A stretch of 5,093 nucleotides of DNA from an uncultured Saprospiraceae bacterium (GTDB lineage Bacteria; Bacteroidota; Bacteroidia; Chitinophagales; Saprospiraceae): contig CALDEN010000270.1 in NCBI GenBank assembly GCA_937942405.1, forward strand, positions 1 through 5,093. The letters run 5' to 3'. Under the pieces are notes generated by a model. The model did not search any database. It was given only the letters and a program-made list of their open reading frames with translations, and was not told where the DNA came from. This document shows, in pieces, positions 4,557-5,093 of the stretch; the first letter of the stretch is position 1, and every line of letters begins with the position of its first letter. The translations under genes were made by a program, and so were the position numbers.

Positions 4557-5093
4557 ATGCCTCAGAATTGGAGTTTTTGGGAACGAGACTTATACTTTAA
4601 CGGGATAGATTATGTCATCATCGGTGGTGGTATAGTCGGAATGACTACCTCTATATTTTTAAAACGAGAGTACCCCAAAGCCAAAGTCGTAATACTAGAA
4701 AAAAAGTTTCCGGGCCTAGGAGCATCCACTAAGAACGCCGGATTTGCCTGTTTCGGCAGTGTGACAGAGATATTAGATGATATAAGGACCAATGGCAAAG
4801 CACAAGCTCTAAAGCTCTTAAAGATGAGGTGGGAAGGCCTCAATCTACTTAAAACCCTACTGACCGAGAAAGAAATGGATTATACTCAAGGTGGTTCCCA
4901 TGAACTGTTTGAGAAAAAATCCCATCTCAAAGAAAAGGCTTTTGATAATTTTAAAATCATCAATGACTTAGCATCAGAGGCCTTAGAGGTAGATACCGTT
5001 TTTGAACGGGTAGAAAATAACACATTTACAAATCTATCTGCCGATGCCATTTATAGTCCGCTTGAAGGGGAGCTGAATCCAGTCTCTATGATG
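4557..5093 (+). CDS. FAD-dependent oxidoreductase, DAO family (partial, 3' end outside window)
   Basis: The first 179 codons of a flavoprotein oxidoreductase are present and the frame is open to the window edge. DAO-type proteins (glycine/D-amino acid oxidase fold) are typically about 350-400 aa, so about half is visible. After a 16-residue N-terminal extension with aromatic residues (NWSFWERDLYF), the Rossmann strand YVIIGGGIVG (19-28) gives the GxGxxG dinucleotide motif (G23, G25, G28). E48 at the end of the second strand (VVILEKK) should bind the adenine ribose. GASTKNAGFACFGS (55-68) is the flavin-contacting segment common in this family. The substrate cannot be told: the substrate-binding and C-terminal regions are not fully in view. 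The ATG at 4557 is the first in-frame start and keeps the extension. It is divergent from the DUF4293 gene. A poor plus-strand promoter-like pair (TTTG at 4514, AATGGTTG at 4536) is the only regulatory hint. Confidence 0.92.
   Translation, partial: MPQNWSFWERDLYFNGIDYVIIGGGIVGMTTSIFLKREYPKAKVVILEKKFPGLGASTKNAGFACFGSVTEILDDIRTNGKAQALKLLKMRWEGLNLLKTLLTEKEMDYTQGGSHELFEKKSHLKEKAFDNFKIINDLASEALEVDTVFERVENNTFTNLSADAIYSPLEGELNPVSMM

Noticed and set aside
4610..4843. Minus-strand open frame of 77 codons inside the oxidoreductase
   Set aside because: It is opposite the Rossmann fold coding region, whose GxGxxG and flavin motifs prove the plus-strand frame.

Overview
This window looks like a chromosomal segment of an AT-rich member of the Bacteroidota. 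Four things point there. A DUF4293 membrane protein is present, a family known from this phylum. The proton-channel operon has the order exbB, small membrane gene, exbD, exbD. Starts follow A/T-rich leaders with no clear Shine-Dalgarno sequence. Two perfect matches to the Bacteroidota -7 promoter element TAnnTTTG lie just upstream of genes. Genus or family cannot be fixed from this sequence alone. No phage, IS, CRISPR or defence genes were seen, and the content is mostly core.

Layout. A ribonuclease H with an N-terminal viroplasmin-like domain runs leftward and leaves the window at position 1 (1-558, minus). Divergent from it, 33 bp away, is a TatD-family metal-dependent hydrolase (592-1365, plus), followed by a weak hairpin. 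A complete tRNA-Ser(GGA) gene lies at 1464-1551. After a 127-bp AT-rich leader with nested inverted repeats comes a four-gene plus-strand operon (1679-3992): ExbB/TolQ-type channel subunit, an unrecognised 169-aa four-helix membrane protein, a long ExbD and a short ExbD. A strong 12-bp hairpin with a T-run (4024-4055) closes it. Converging on this terminator is the minus-strand DUF4293 gene (4086-4523). Divergent from that, again 33 bp away, starts an FAD-dependent oxidoreductase of the DAO type that runs off the right edge (4557-5093).

How the genes work together. The operon encodes a proton-motive-force-driven inner-membrane motor of the ExbB-ExbD/TolQ-TolR class. It normally energises TonB-dependent outer-membrane transport or Tol-type envelope work. 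No TonB gene lies in the window, so its partner must be encoded elsewhere. The four-helix protein is the least understood part and the best candidate for something undescribed, as a possible accessory subunit. The flanking genes (RNase H, TatD nuclease, tRNA-Ser, DUF4293, oxidoreductase) show no obvious functional link to the motor.
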